From: Gilvibacter sp. SZ-19
GTDB lineage: Bacteria; Bacteroidota; Bacteroidia; Flavobacteriales; Flavobacteriaceae
Assembly (NCBI RefSeq): GCF_002163875.1
Contig: NZ_CP019333.1
Coordinates: forward strand, 626,864-690,863
Direction: 5' to 3'
Length of the DNA: 64,000 nucleotides
This document shows, piece after piece, positions 41,839 to 51,772 of the stretch. Under the pieces are notes generated by a model, which worked only from the letters and a program-made list of their open reading frames with translations, did no database searches and was not told where the DNA came from. Within the stretch, counting starts at the first letter, position 1. Every line of letters begins with the position of its first letter. A program made the translations under genes and the position numbers.

Positions 41839-43024
41839 TGAGTATATCTAAAGGATTATCGGTATCTGATTCTGAATTATGCTGACGGATCTCTTCTCTT
41901 TTTGCGCTTACGCTCAAGATCATTCCCAAAGCGAGGCAGGTCATCCAAATAGAGGTTCCTCCACTACTGATAAGTGGCAGGGTCTGCCCAGTTACAGGGA
42001 AGAGCTCAACAGCCACGGCCATATTGGTCAAGGCCTGAAAAACTATAGGCAAGCCTACTCCAACCACCAACAATTTCCCGAATATGGAATCTGCTTTGTA
42101 AGCGACTATTACCAGGCGGAAGAGCAAGAGCATATACAAGAGCATTATGGTCAGTCCACCAACAAGACCCCACTCTTCTACGATCACGGCATAAATGAAA
42201 TCCGAAGAAGATTGCGGCAAGAAATTCTTTTGTACCCCATGACCGGCTCCAACACCAAATAAACCACCTGTAGCGATACCCATTTTAGACTTCTCGATCT
42301 GATAGTCGGCCTCTTTGTCGGGAGTGTCATCTAGAAAATTGTCGATACGACTTATCCAAGTATCTACCCTGTTGGGAAACAGATCTGGAAAAGCCTTAGC
42401 AGACATGATGAAGAGTGTGAGGAATAAGGCCCCGGCAATTAAGATGATTCCCAAATACTGCAACGGATATCCGCCGAGAAACACCAAGAGCACTACCATG
42501 GCAAAAATGATAGCCGTGGTGGAGAAATTCGCAGGTAAGATCAGCAATAACACAACAAAAACGGGCAACCATAACGGAACTATAGAGGCTTTAAAGCTGA
42601 TCTTTTCATCCTTGATCTTAGAAAGATAGCGCGCTACATAGGTAAGCAGTACCACCGCTGCCAAGGTAGAAGTTTGAAAGGTCACCCCCACAAAAGGGAT
42701 GCGTATCCAACGACTCGCATTGGCTCCTTCTATGGTGGTCCCTTCCGCCAGGGTAATTATCAATAGCAAAAATACCACCGGCAAAGCGATGATAGACAAG
42801 CCCCTAAAATAGCGGTAGGGAATACGGTGAACCCCGTAAAGTATTGCAAAGCCCAGCATTAAGTGGGCGAAGTGCTTCACCAAGTATTTAAAGGTGTTTC
42901 CATCTCCATACAGATAGGCCAGGTTACTACTGGCGCTATAGACAGGTAGAAACGAGAACAGGGCCAAAAGAGCAGCAACTGCCCAAATGGCTCTATCACC
43001 TTTTATGTTGGTAAATACACTCAT
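41825..43024 (-). CDS. ftsW: Lipid II polymerase FtsW (SEDS family)
   Basis: 399 aa, about ten membrane helices, SEDS glycosyltransferase that polymerises septal peptidoglycan with FtsI. Typical segments are [20 protein letters not shown], the long periplasmic loop including [20 protein letters not shown] and [17 protein letters not shown] near the C-terminus. It sits between murD and murG. Confidence 0.95.
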   Translation of the reverse strand: MSVFTNIKGDRAIWAVAALLALFSFLPVYSASSNLAYLYGDGNTFKYLVKHFAHLMLGFAILYGVHRIPYRYFRGLSIIALPVVFLLLIITLAEGTTIEGANASRWIRIPFVGVTFQTSTLAAVVLLTYVARYLSKIKDEKISFKASIVPLWLPVFVVLLLILPANFSTTAIIFAMVVLLVFLGGYPLQYLGIILIAGALFLTLFIMSAKAFPDLFPNRVDTWISRIDNFLDDTPDKEADYQIEKSKMGIATGGLFGVGAGHGVQKNFLPQSSSDFIYAVIVEEWGLVGGLTIMLLYMLLLFRLVIVAYKADSIFGKLLVVGVGLPIVFQALTNMAVAVELFPVTGQTLPLISSGGTSIWMTCLALGMILSVSAKREEIRQHNSESDTDNPLDILSEAI

Positions 43025-43030
43025 ACTCTG

Positions 43031-44362
43031 TTATAGCGAACGAACAGCTTCTTTGAACTGACGCCCTCGGTCTTCGTAATTTTTAAACAGATCGAAACTG
43101 GCACAAGCAGGAGACAAAAGCACGGTATCTCCGCGTTCTGCTATGTGATAGGCCACATTTACAGCATCTTGCATGCTGGTGGTCTCTACCAAAAGATCTA
43201 CCACATTTCCAAAGCTGTCTATAAGCTTAGAATTGTCAATTCCCAAGCAGATCACTGCTTTTACTTTTTCGTTGATCAGCGGCAAAAGCTCGCTGTAGTC
43301 GTTTCCTTTATCAACTCCGCCCACTATCCAAACAGTCGGAGTTTCCATACTCTCTAAAGCGTAGTAGGTGGCGTTAACGTTAGTGGCTTTGGAATCGTTG
43401 ATGTACTGCACATTGTTGATCTTCAGTACGCTTTCTAAACGGTGTTCTACACCTTGAAAATGAGTCAGGGACTGTCGGATGGTCTCCTTGCGGATATCTA
43501 ACAAGGTTGCCACTGTGGCTGCAGCCATAGCGTTCTTTAAATTGTGTTGTCCCTGTAATCCTAATGAGGCTATTGGCATATTGATTTGGTTATTTGCTAT
43601 TGTAATTATTATGTTTTTGTCGTCTATATAAGCACCTTCTTCAAGGGGTCGCTCCAATGAAAAAGGCAGTTTTTTTGCTCGAATGGTATGGTCCTTCATT
43701 CCGGCCGCTATGTTCGGATCGTCTCCGTCATAGATCAGATAGTCAGCTTCTGTCTGGTTTTGACTGATCTTGAACTTTGCATCGCGATAAGCCTCAAAGC
43801 TGTAACCGTAGCGATCCAAATGATCTGGAGTTATATTGGTTATCACCGCAATATGAGGTTTGAACTGCTCAATATCGTCCAGTTGAAAACTGCTCACCTC
43901 CAAAACAAAATGACTCGCTGGCTGGTCTAAGAGCAGGCCGGCAAAGCTGTTTCCTATATTGCCACCCATCGCTACGTTCAAGCCGCCTTCTTTAAGCAGA
44001 AAATGCGTCAAAGATGTGGTGGTGGTCTTGCCATTGCTTCCCGTTATCGCCACCACAGTTTGATCTGTGTAACGACTGGCAAACTCGATCTCTGAGATCA
44101 CAGAAATGCCTTGCTTTCTAAGCAATTGTATCGGAGCTGCCTTTTCAGGTATCCCCGGACTTTTAACAACCAGATCGGCTTCGAGCAGGCGCGCATCGGT
44201 ATGAGCGCCCATCTCCCATTCGATTTCATTTTTTGTAAGAACGTTTTGGGTTTCGGAGTCTATTTGTCCAAAATCGGACACAAAAACCGTCCAACCCTTT
44301 GCCTTTCCAAGCAAGGCAGCACCTAGGCCGCTTTCTCCGGCTCCCAGTACTACCAGTTTCAT
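43031..44362 (-). CDS. murD: UDP-N-acetylmuramoylalanine--D-glutamate ligase
   Basis: Adds D-glutamate to UDP-MurNAc-L-Ala. 443 aa from the ATG at 44362. N-terminal Rossmann motif LVVLGAGESGLG, ATP loop GSNGKTT at 108-114, then HFVLEVSSFQLDDI and NDSKATNVNAT. The frame runs on to 44419, but the ATG at 44362 overlaps the mraY stop as TAATG and gives the standard N-terminus. Confidence 0.96.
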   Translation of the reverse strand: MKLVVLGAGESGLGAALLGKAKGWTVFVSDFGQIDSETQNVLTKNEIEWEMGAHTDARLLEADLVVKSPGIPEKAAPIQLLRKQGISVISEIEFASRYTDQTVVAITGSNGKTTTTSLTHFLLKEGGLNVAMGGNIGNSFAGLLLDQPASHFVLEVSSFQLDDIEQFKPHIAVITNITPDHLDRYGYSFEAYRDAKFKISQNQTEADYLIYDGDDPNIAAGMKDHTIRAKKLPFSLERPLEEGAYIDDKNIIITIANNQINMPIASLGLQGQHNLKNAMAAATVATLLDIRKETIRQSLTHFQGVEHRLESVLKINNVQYINDSKATNVNATYYALESMETPTVWIVGGVDKGNDYSELLPLINEKVKAVICLGIDNSKLIDSFGNVVDLLVETTSMQDAVNVAYHIAERGDTVLLSPACASFDLFKNYEDRGRQFKEAVRSL

Positions 44363-45582
44363 TAGCGGATCTTTAAGGTCACTATCGCCAGTATGGCCAG
44401 GAATATCCCAACGATCCAAAAGCGAGTCACAATTTTACTTTCGTGCATCCCCTTTACCTGATAATGATGGTGTAAGGGCGACATTCTAAAGATCCGTCGG
44501 CCCTCGCCGAATTTCTTTTTGGTATACTTGAACCAACTCACCTGCATGATCACCGATAGGTTCTCTATCAGGAAGATCCCACAGAGAATTGGTATTAACC
44601 ATTCTTTTCTGATGGTGATGGCTATCACCGCTATGATCCCTCCTATGGTAAGACTTCCCGTGTCGCCCATAAACACTTGAGCCGGAAAGGCATTGTACCA
44701 GAGGAATCCTATTAATGCACCCACAAAGGCACTGATAAACACCGCGATCTCCCCTGTTCTAGGGATATACATGATGTTCAGATAATCTGAGAAAATGATG
44801 TTACCAGAGATCCAAGCAAAGATTCCCAGTGTGAGCACTATGATGGCCGAGGTTCCTGCTGCCAGACCATCTACTCCGTCGGTAAGGTTGGCACCATTAG
44901 AAACAGCCGTAATGATCAAAATGACAATAGGAATGAACAAGAGCCATGTGTATTTGGCATAGTCGTCTCCCATCCAAGTAAGTAGATCGGAATATTCAAA
45001 CTCGTTATTGGGCACAAAAGGAATAGTGGTCTTGGTAGATTTGATCTCCTCTCCTACCGAGCGGATCAAAGTAGTCTGATTCTCTGTTTGAACCTCAATC
45101 TTTTCCTTTATGGTCACATTGTCGTGAAAGTAAAGTGTACATCCAACGGCAATCCCTAAGACCACTTGTCCAAAGACCTTAAACTTACCCGGCAGGCCGG
45201 CTTTGTCTTTTTTAAAGGTCTTGATATAATCGTCTATAAAACCTATGGTTCCCATCCACAGGGTGGTCACTATGAGTAAGATCACATAGATGTTCTCCAA
45301 TTTGGTAAACAACAATACAGGAACCAGGGTAGCTAAAATGATGATCACTCCTCCCATGGTTGGAGTACCTGCTTTTTCGTTTTGCCCTGCCAAACCAAGG
45401 TCGCGAACGGTCTCCCCGATCTGCTTTTTGCGTAGCAGGTTTATGATCCGCTTTCCGAACACGGTCGCGATGATCAGCGAAGTGATCACAGAAAGGGCCG
45501 ACCTAAAGGAGAGGTACTGAAAAAGCCCTGCGCCCGGAAGGTTGTATGTGTTTTCTAAATATTCGAACAAATAATACAGCAT
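44362..45582 (-). CDS. mraY: Phospho-N-acetylmuramoyl-pentapeptide-transferase
   Basis: Integral membrane enzyme that makes lipid I by transferring phospho-MurNAc-pentapeptide to undecaprenyl phosphate. Motifs: [19 protein letters not shown] (Asp pair), [21 protein letters not shown] and [10 protein letters not shown]. The 406 residues exceed the usual 360 because of a polar insert of about 50 residues (from [15 protein letters not shown] to near YAKYTW) in one loop, as I recall from other Bacteroidota. Confidence 0.96.
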   Translation of the reverse strand: MLYYLFEYLENTYNLPGAGLFQYLSFRSALSVITSLIIATVFGKRIINLLRKKQIGETVRDLGLAGQNEKAGTPTMGGVIIILATLVPVLLFTKLENIYVILLIVTTLWMGTIGFIDDYIKTFKKDKAGLPGKFKVFGQVVLGIAVGCTLYFHDNVTIKEKIEVQTENQTTLIRSVGEEIKSTKTTIPFVPNNEFEYSDLLTWMGDDYAKYTWLLFIPIVILIITAVSNGANLTDGVDGLAAGTSAIIVLTLGIFAWISGNIIFSDYLNIMYIPRTGEIAVFISAFVGALIGFLWYNAFPAQVFMGDTGSLTIGGIIAVIAITIRKEWLIPILCGIFLIENLSVIMQVSWFKYTKKKFGEGRRIFRMSPLHHHYQVKGMHESKIVTRFWIVGIFLAILAIVTLKIR

Positions 45583-45594
45583 AGCGCTCCGAGC

Positions 45595-47049
45595 TTAGTT
45601 AGTTAGTAGTTGATGGATGATCTTATAATCGTCAAAATCAAAGCGTTCACCTTTGATCTCTTGATAGGCCTCATGCCCCTTACCGGCAATAAGTATAATG
45701 TCGTTAGCGTTGGCCATTTTAGTGGCTGTCTTTATAGCTTGTTTTCTATCTGTGATCGATAGGGTTCTCTTAAAGTGCTGTGGTTCTACGCCCTTTTCCA
45801 TGGCTTCAATAATGGCGTCCGGATCTTCGCTTCTCGGGTTATCACTGGTAAAGATGGCAGTGGTGCTCATGGCTGCAGCGATCATTCCCATTTTGGGTCG
45901 CTTGTCTGCATCTCTATCGCCACCACAACCTACTACGGTAATGAGTTGCTCGTTTCCGGTTCTGATAGCATTGATGGTTTCCAAGACATTCTTTAAGGCA
46001 TCGGGTGTGTGCGCATAATCCACTATGGCTGTCACTTGCTGCTGATTGGTGAAATACTGGAATCGGCCAGAAACACTCTCCAACTCACTGATATACTGCA
46101 GGTTTTCCATGGAGTCCATCCCCAACAGATCCGCAGTAGCATAAATAGCCAAGAGATTATAAGCATTGAATTCTCCAATGAGTTTAACCCATAGCTCTGC
46201 ATTATTTATTTTGAGCAACATGCCACTGAACTGATGCTCCAAGAGTTGTGCTTTATAATCGGCTATGGATTTCAAGGCATAACCGTGTTTTTTGGCCACA
46301 CAGTTCTGCAGCATATAGCGTCCGTTCTTATCGTCTAGATTGGTAAGCGCAAAAGCATCCTTGGGCAACTGATCAAAGAAGGCCTTTTTTACATCCCGAT
46401 ACTCTTTGAAACTGTTGTGATAATCCAAGTGATCATGGGTCAGGTTTGTAAAGATCCCACCTTTGAACTGTAAGCCTTCGGTTCGCTTCTGATGGATTCC
46501 GTGACTGCTTACTTCCATAAAGCAATAGTCTACTCCTGCATCGACCATTTGGCGCAAATATCCATTGATCGCCAAGGGGTCTGGCGTGGTATGCGTTGCG
46601 GGGAAATCCTGCTGATCAACTTTGACCACCACCGTAGAAAGCAGCCCAACTTTATATCCCGCCTTGCGATACAGCTCATAGAGCAAACTTGCTACCGTGG
46701 TCTTTCCATTGGTACCGGTTACTCCTATGAGTTGCAGTTCTGCGGATGGTTCGTTGTAATAGTTGGCCGCGATCTGGGCCAAAGCGGCATTGGCATCGGC
46801 AACAACCGCGTAAGTAACGCCATTGACCACATCCTTAGGCAGCTGCTCACAGACTATCGCAATAGCTCCAGCATGTGTTGCTTTGGTAATATAGTCATGA
46901 CCGTCTACCTGGGTTCCGCGGATGGCTACGAACACATCGTTCAAACCGATCTTACGCGAATCAAAGGCGACAGTATTTACCGCCACATCTGTCCCCCCGA
47001 CCACTGAATCGAGAGAAACCTTATAGAGTAAATCCTTGAGTTTGATCAC
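45595..47049 (-). CDS. murE: UDP-N-acetylmuramoyl-tripeptide synthetase (meso-DAP adding)
   Basis: Adds the third amino acid of the stem peptide. 484 aa. ATP loop GTNGKTT is at 112-118; HTTPDP, SSHGIHQKRTEG and IVDYAHTPDALKNVL are Mur motifs. The substrate-selecting motif reads DNPR (TSDNPRSEDP), which marks meso-diaminopimelate rather than lysine. The start is GTG at 47049 and overlaps the ftsI stop as GTGA. Confidence 0.96.
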   Translation of the reverse strand: MIKLKDLLYKVSLDSVVGGTDVAVNTVAFDSRKIGLNDVFVAIRGTQVDGHDYITKATHAGAIAIVCEQLPKDVVNGVTYAVVADANAALAQIAANYYNEPSAELQLIGVTGTNGKTTVASLLYELYRKAGYKVGLLSTVVVKVDQQDFPATHTTPDPLAINGYLRQMVDAGVDYCFMEVSSHGIHQKRTEGLQFKGGIFTNLTHDHLDYHNSFKEYRDVKKAFFDQLPKDAFALTNLDDKNGRYMLQNCVAKKHGYALKSIADYKAQLLEHQFSGMLLKINNAELWVKLIGEFNAYNLLAIYATADLLGMDSMENLQYISELESVSGRFQYFTNQQQVTAIVDYAHTPDALKNVLETINAIRTGNEQLITVVGCGGDRDADKRPKMGMIAAAMSTTAIFTSDNPRSEDPDAIIEAMEKGVEPQHFKRTLSITDRKQAIKTATKMANANDIILIAGKGHEAYQEIKGERFDFDDYKIIHQLLTN

Positions 47050-49049
47050 GATAATGTCAGGGTTATTTTTTGTCCTTCTCTAAAGCTTGTACCACTGTCT
47101 ATGGATTGCTGAATCACATTTCCATTGCCTATCAGTATTACTTCCAAGCCCATATTCTCCAATAATGCAACTGCATCCATGCCCGCCATACCCTTTACAT
47201 TGGGTACTTGTTTGGCCGCTTTTTGGGCCATGGCATAATATTTTTCGAAATCTCCGGCTACTTGTTGGCTGGGTTCATCCAGTATTTTCACCTCATCCAT
47301 TACAGGAACGTCTGTATAGATCTTTTGAGCAATGCGCTTAAAGACCGGTCCAGATACATCGGCTCCGTAGTAACCTTTTTTAGTACTCGGTTTATGAATG
47401 ATCACTATACAAGAATACTTCGGATCATCTGCGGGAAAGTAACCTGCAAAAGAAGAGATATAACGTTTGTTCTCTTCCCAATCAGATTCCCAGTATTCGG
47501 TTTGGGCGGTCCCTGTTTTTCCGGCCATGGAGAAGTAGTCGCTGTAAAGACCGTCGCCGGTTCCGCGTTTAACAACATTCTCCAGAACTGCTTGTACCTT
47601 AGAAATGGTAGATTTGGAGCAAATAGCTGGGTTGATCACTTCTGGTTCAAAGGTTTCTATAGCGCGATTCCAGGTACGCACTTCGGAGATGAAATAAGGC
47701 TTTACCATTACCCCATCGTTTGCAATGGCGTTGTAAAAGGTTAAGGTCTGAAGCGGTGTCAAGGTAAGACCATAGCCATACGCCATAGAAGGCAAGGCGT
47801 TTCTACTCCACTTGGAATTTCCGGGCTTAGGCATGTCCGGACTCCCTTCTCCTTGGATGCTGATACCGATTGGCTTGTCCAAGTTCCAGCCTTCCAAGAT
47901 CTTAATGAATCGCTCCGGATCGTCCTTGTAGTTCTCATCGATAAGTCTGGCCAATCCGATGTTAGAAGACACCTCCAAGGCGCGTGCCGCAGAAATAGTT
48001 CCGTATCCTCCCGTTTTTGAATCGCGAATGCGTCTGCCGTAAAAAGTATAAGCGCCTCGGCCAGTCTCTACAACCGTCGAGGTATCGATCACTTGATCTT
48101 CTAAGGCTGCTGCGAAAGCCATTACTTTAAAAGTAGACCCTGGCTCGTGCGCCTCGCCTACAGCATAATTGTAGGCTTCGTAATATTTTCCGTCTGAGGT
48201 TCGCCCAAGATTGGAGACGGCTTTAATTGCCCCGGTCTTGACATCCATCACGATCACACAACCGTGCTCCGCTTCGTAGTATTCCAACTGACGCAACAAG
48301 GCGTGATGCGCTATATCTTGAATATTTACGTTGATCGTGGTCACCACGTCAAAGCCATCCTGAGGCTCTATCTCGTTGTCATCGCTCAAAGGCTTCCATT
48401 GCCCTTTGGCAATCTTCTGCTTCATACGACGCCCCTCCTTACCTCTTAAAAAGGATCCGTAGGCTCCTTCTAGTCCAATTCTGGTTATAAAGCCGTTCTC
48501 GTCCGTGCGCTCATAACCAATGGTTCTGCGCCCTACCTCACCAAGCGGATGTTCTCTTCGGGTACTTTGATCTACGATGATACCACCTTTGAACGGCCCC
48601 TTTTCGAACATCGGAAAGCCTTTTATCTTCACATAATCGGAATAACCCAAATTGCGTGCTATCAATAGGTATCTGTTCTTATTTTGACGCGCCTTGCGCA
48701 AGCGTTGTTGATAATATGCTGGGGTTTTGCCCAACATTTTGGCCAGTTCTTTGGACAGCGGCACCAAGTTCTCCTCAAAAACAGCATTGGACACGGTCAC
48801 TGCATCAAAACGGATCTCGTATTTAGGTACCGAAGTTGCGAGCAAACTGCCGTCGTCGGCATAAACATTTCCGCGATTGGCCGGGATCACAAAATTCTTC
48901 AAGGTATTCTCTTGTGCCAGCTCGCGATATTGATCTCCTTCTACAAATTGGATCTTGACCAATTGTATAGTGATGAGTAGGGCAAATACAAACAAGGCCC
49001 CGGCAACGAAGTACAAACGACTGAGTATGTGTTTTTCGTTAACGGCCAT
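47046..49049 (-). CDS. ftsI: Septal transpeptidase FtsI/PBP3 with PASTA domain
   Basis: Class B penicillin-binding protein, 667 aa: a membrane helix (about 11-31), a non-catalytic dimerisation domain, a transpeptidase domain with S305-TFK, SSN (361-363) and KTGT (511-514), and one C-terminal PASTA domain (VPNVKGMAGMDAVALLENMG). It cross-links septal peptidoglycan with FtsW. The PASTA tail is the style of Spo0A-less Gram-negatives of this phylum and of Gram-positive PBPs. It overlaps the ftsL-like gene by 11 bases. Confidence 0.95.
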   Translation of the reverse strand: MAVNEKHILSRLYFVAGALFVFALLITIQLVKIQFVEGDQYRELAQENTLKNFVIPANRGNVYADDGSLLATSVPKYEIRFDAVTVSNAVFEENLVPLSKELAKMLGKTPAYYQQRLRKARQNKNRYLLIARNLGYSDYVKIKGFPMFEKGPFKGGIIVDQSTRREHPLGEVGRRTIGYERTDENGFITRIGLEGAYGSFLRGKEGRRMKQKIAKGQWKPLSDDNEIEPQDGFDVVTTINVNIQDIAHHALLRQLEYYEAEHGCVIVMDVKTGAIKAVSNLGRTSDGKYYEAYNYAVGEAHEPGSTFKVMAFAAALEDQVIDTSTVVETGRGAYTFYGRRIRDSKTGGYGTISAARALEVSSNIGLARLIDENYKDDPERFIKILEGWNLDKPIGISIQGEGSPDMPKPGNSKWSRNALPSMAYGYGLTLTPLQTLTFYNAIANDGVMVKPYFISEVRTWNRAIETFEPEVINPAICSKSTISKVQAVLENVVKRGTGDGLYSDYFSMAGKTGTAQTEYWESDWEENKRYISSFAGYFPADDPKYSCIVIIHKPSTKKGYYGADVSGPVFKRIAQKIYTDVPVMDEVKILDEPSQQVAGDFEKYYAMAQKAAKQVPNVKGMAGMDAVALLENMGLEVILIGNGNVIQQSIDSGTSFREGQKITLTLS

Positions 49050-49359
49050 TACTACTTATTTGAATTTTTGTCGGAGGAGTTTCTGACGGAGCCAATCCAC
49101 GCGACTTCAAGGCCGCCAAGACACGACTCTCCATTCTGGCTTGTGCCAGCTTCATACGAACGTCGACATACTCACTCTTGAGTTCTTTTACTTGGTTATT
49201 GAGCTGAGCAATACGATGTACTTTCTTGTCTGCACTGTGAGAACTCGCTATCATGATCAAAGCCAAGAACGAAAGGAAAATGATGAATTTCCAGTTCTTC
49301 ATGGCGTCCTCGCTCACCAAGAATTTACCCTTAAGTATGTGGTAGATATTGTCTTTCAT
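49039..49359 (-). CDS. FtsL-like divisome protein
   Basis: 106 aa, one membrane helix (about 22-41, KNWKFIIFLSFLALIMIASS), then a leucine-zipper-like coiled coil (VHRIAQLNNQVKELKSEYVDV). Topology, size and position between rsmH and ftsI are those of FtsL, a scaffold in the FtsQ-FtsB-FtsL complex. Sequence similarity to FtsL is too low to prove it by eye. Confidence 0.75.
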   Translation of the reverse strand: MKDNIYHILKGKFLVSEDAMKNWKFIIFLSFLALIMIASSHSADKKVHRIAQLNNQVKELKSEYVDVRMKLAQARMESRVLAALKSRGLAPSETPPTKIQISSNGR

Positions 49360-49361
49360 AC

Positions 49362-50258
49362 TTAAAGTTTTTCTGCTATTCTGAGCTTGGCAGAACGAGC
49401 TCTATTATTTATTTCGATCTCCTCCGCAGTAGGAACAATAAATTTCCCAACGGGCTTAAATGGCACCTCGGCTCTACCAAAGACATCTTTCTCAGGCTCA
49501 CCTTCAAACATGCCGTTGCGCATAAAGCGCTTCACCAAGCGATCCTCTAAAGAATGATAAGAGATCACCGAAAGTCTACCGCCAGGCTTAAGTACTTCTT
49601 GAGTCTGTAGCAAGAATTCCTCCAAGGCTGCTAACTCGTCATTTACAGCAATCCGCAAGGCTTGAAAAACCTGCGCCATTACCTTGTGCTCCTTATTTCG
49701 CGGAATAAATCGTTTGATAACCTCCTTTAAAGTGTGCGTATCAACGATCTCTTTTTTTGTGCGATACTCAACGATCAAACGCGCCATTCCGGCTGCCGCA
49801 CGCAATTCCCCATACTTGCGCAATATCTGCGTAAGCTCCCCTTCTGATGCCTCGTTGACCAGATCTTTGGCAGAAAGCCCTGCCTTTTGATTCATTCGCA
49901 TGTCGAGCTCGGCATTGAATCGCGTAGAAAATCCGCGCTCCGCTTGATCGAACTGATGAGAAGAAACTCCAAAATCTGCAAGGATGCCATCAACCTGCTT
50001 ATGCCCGTGAAAACGCAAAAAGCGTTTGAGGTATCTAAAATTTTCTGGAATAAGAGTAAAACGAGGATCGTCTATTATGTTGGCTTGAGCGTCTGGATCT
50101 TGGTCAAAAGCTAACAAGCGGCCATTTTCATCCAAGCGGCTGAGAATCTCCCGCGAATGGCCACCGCCTCCAAAAGTTACATCGACATAAATTCCCGCCG
50201 GCTTAATGTCAAGCCCTGCTACAGTTTCTTCTAGTAAAACGGGTTTATGATAATCCAT
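49362..50258 (-). CDS. rsmH: 16S rRNA (cytosine-1402-N4)-methyltransferase
   Basis: SAM-dependent enzyme (formerly MraW) that methylates N4 of C1402 in 16S rRNA. About 298 aa. HKPVLLEETVAGL, DVTFGGGGHSREIL (SAM motif), DFGVSSHQFDQAERGFS and SYHSLEDRLVKRF are signatures. Three ATGs (50267, 50264, 50258) lie close together. The last gives the common MDYHKPVLL start; each overlaps the mraZ end. Confidence 0.95.
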   Translation of the reverse strand: MDYHKPVLLEETVAGLDIKPAGIYVDVTFGGGGHSREILSRLDENGRLLAFDQDPDAQANIIDDPRFTLIPENFRYLKRFLRFHGHKQVDGILADFGVSSHQFDQAERGFSTRFNAELDMRMNQKAGLSAKDLVNEASEGELTQILRKYGELRAAAGMARLIVEYRTKKEIVDTHTLKEVIKRFIPRNKEHKVMAQVFQALRIAVNDELAALEEFLLQTQEVLKPGGRLSVISYHSLEDRLVKRFMRNGMFEGEPEKDVFGRAEVPFKPVGKFIVPTAEEIEINNRARSAKLRIAEKL

Positions 50259-50718
50259 CAACATCATGCGCTGTATCGCCCATTACCTCTTCGGCCAGAT
50301 CGGCAAAGTCATTCGCTGCATCCGCTATCGCGGTTTCATACTTGGCTTTGTCCCAGATCTCAACTATTGTGACGGCCGAAGCAATTACAATTTCTTTTGA
50401 CAGACCTGCAAATTGCATCAGGTCTTTCGGGATCAACAATCGTCCGGTACTATCCAACTCCACTGTACGAACACCTGCGGTAAAACGGCGAATGAAATCG
50501 TTGTTCTTTCTATTGAACCTATTGAGTCCACTCATCTTATCCATCAGATTGTTCCACTCACTCATCGGATAGAGTTCCAAGCACGGTTGAAACACAGCGC
50601 GTTTGATCACGAAGCCATCCGCCAATGAAGGAGACAGTTGCTTCTTCAAACCAGCAGGCACCATAACGCGACCTTTCACGTCTGCTTTACAATCGTATGT
50701 ACCAATGAGATTGAGCAC
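50245..50718 (-). CDS. mraZ: Transcriptional regulator MraZ
   Basis: 157 aa with two SpoVT/AbrB-like DNA-binding repeats: GTYDCKADVKGRVMVPAGL near the N-terminus and VELDSTGRLLIPKDLMQFAG in the second half. MraZ represses the dcw cluster, including itself. The start appears to be GTG at 50718. Regularly spaced TTTACCACA boxes lie directly upstream, which fits autoregulation. First gene of the cluster. Confidence 0.94.
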   Translation of the reverse strand: MLNLIGTYDCKADVKGRVMVPAGLKKQLSPSLADGFVIKRAVFQPCLELYPMSEWNNLMDKMSGLNRFNRKNNDFIRRFTAGVRTVELDSTGRLLIPKDLMQFAGLSKEIVIASAVTIVEIWDKAKYETAIADAANDFADLAEEVMGDTAHDVDGLS

Positions 50719-50749
50719 GGAATTTCCCGAAAAAATTTGTTTAGTTGGT

Positions 50750-50757
50750 CAAATATA
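50750..50757 (-). promoter_or_regulatory. dcw (mraZ) promoter -7 element
   Basis: TATATTTG on the minus strand, exact fit to TAnnTTTG, 31 bases before the mraZ start. The MraZ boxes lie immediately upstream, where a bound repressor would block the polymerase. Confidence 0.55.
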
Positions 50758-50763
50758 TCAATA

Positions 50764-50813
50764 TTTTACCACAATTTACCACATTTTACCACATTGTTGA
50801 TAAGTTTTACCAC
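50764..50813 (-). promoter_or_regulatory. Candidate MraZ operator: 10-bp-spaced repeats
   Basis: On the minus strand TGTGGTAAA occurs three times in exact 10-bp phase (plus-strand TTTACCACA at 50765, 50775 and 50785), and GTGGTAAA occurs a fourth time 21 bp further on (50806-50813). E. coli MraZ binds direct repeats (TGGGN) in 10-bp phase in front of its own gene, so the layout, though not the exact motif, is the same. Confidence 0.75.
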
Positions 50814-50838
50814 CCTAGTGTAGAAACCCCCATAAACC

Positions 50839-50872
50839 TTTGATTTTTAATAATTTGAACGTCTTATTTTTG
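50839..50872 (+). promoter_or_regulatory. Promoter with both -33 and -7 elements
   Basis: TTTG at 50839-50842 and TATTTTTG at 50865-50872, 22 bp apart, within the known spacing for this phylum. It points toward the hydrolase-engB genes. A second -7 element, TATATTTG, lies closer at 50967-50974. Confidence 0.5.
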
Positions 50873-50998
50873 TTGTTTATTGTGAGCCTCTCACAGGCTT
50901 TGTAACCCCCGTAAACATTTGTATTTTAGACCGACAAACCCAAGGACGTATTCGCCGATAATTACCTATATTTGCGACAGTCAACTAGCAGCAACCGA

Positions 50999-51763
50999 AT
51001 GGCCCACCAATTAAAGAAAGCAGGCAAATTCAGCTACCTCGAGAAAGGGGAAGGCACTCCTATCATCATACTTCACGGGTTGATGGGTGGTCTGTCAAAC
51101 TTTGATGCAGTTACTAAGCACTTCCCGGAACACGGTTACAAGATCTTGATTCCGGAACTCCCTATTTATACCATGCCACTTCTAAAAACCAATGTTAAAA
51201 CCTTGGCGGTTTACGTATCTGATTTTATTGATCACATTGGCGAGCAGCAGGTTATTCTATTGGGGAATTCACTAGGAGGACACATAGGGCTTTTATGTAC
51301 CAAATTGTACCCTGAAAAGATAAAGGGTCTAGTGATCACTGGGAGTTCTGGCCTCTATGAAAGCGCCATGGGAGAAAGCTATCCAAAACGTGGAGATTAC
51401 GAGTACATTAAGCAAAAGGCAGAGAATGTGTTCTACGACCCTAAGGTAGCGACCAAAGAGATCGTTGATGAGGTCTATGCCACTGTTAATGACAGAAACA
51501 AGCTGATCCGCACCTTGGCGATCGCCAAGAGTGCCATTAGACATAATATGGCTAAGGACTTACCTAATATGCCTAATCCAACTTGTATCATTTGGGGTAA
51601 AAACGACAATGTGACTCCACCTAACGTGGCAGAGGAATTCCACGAACTCCTCCCAGACTCAGACCTCTATTGGATCGACAAATGCGGCCATGCAGCCATG
51701 ATGGAACATCCGGATCGATTCAACGAAATCTTACACGCTTGGCTCCGAGAGCGACAGCTATAA
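50999..51763 (+). CDS. Alpha/beta-hydrolase
   Basis: 254 aa with the full hydrolase set: oxyanion region HGLMGGLSNFD, nucleophile elbow GNSLGG (Ser), acid in WGKNDNVTPP and base His in KCGHAAMMEHPDRF. It is probably an esterase or C-C bond hydrolase; no substrate can be named. A TTG at 50972 in the same frame is unlikely as a start because it lies inside a promoter -7 element, so the ATG at 50999 is chosen. The engB gene follows after 9 bp. Confidence 0.85.
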   Translation: MAHQLKKAGKFSYLEKGEGTPIIILHGLMGGLSNFDAVTKHFPEHGYKILIPELPIYTMPLLKTNVKTLAVYVSDFIDHIGEQQVILLGNSLGGHIGLLCTKLYPEKIKGLVITGSSGLYESAMGESYPKRGDYEYIKQKAENVFYDPKVATKEIVDEVYATVNDRNKLIRTLAIAKSAIRHNMAKDLPNMPNPTCIIWGKNDNVTPPNVAEEFHELLPDSDLYWIDKCGHAAMMEHPDRFNEILHAWLRERQL

Positions 51764-51772
51764 TCTAGCCCA

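Noticed and set aside
43031-44419. MurD starting at 44419
   Set aside because: The 19 extra residues lie inside mraY and are not part of the MurD fold; the TAATG overlap at 44362 is the natural start.
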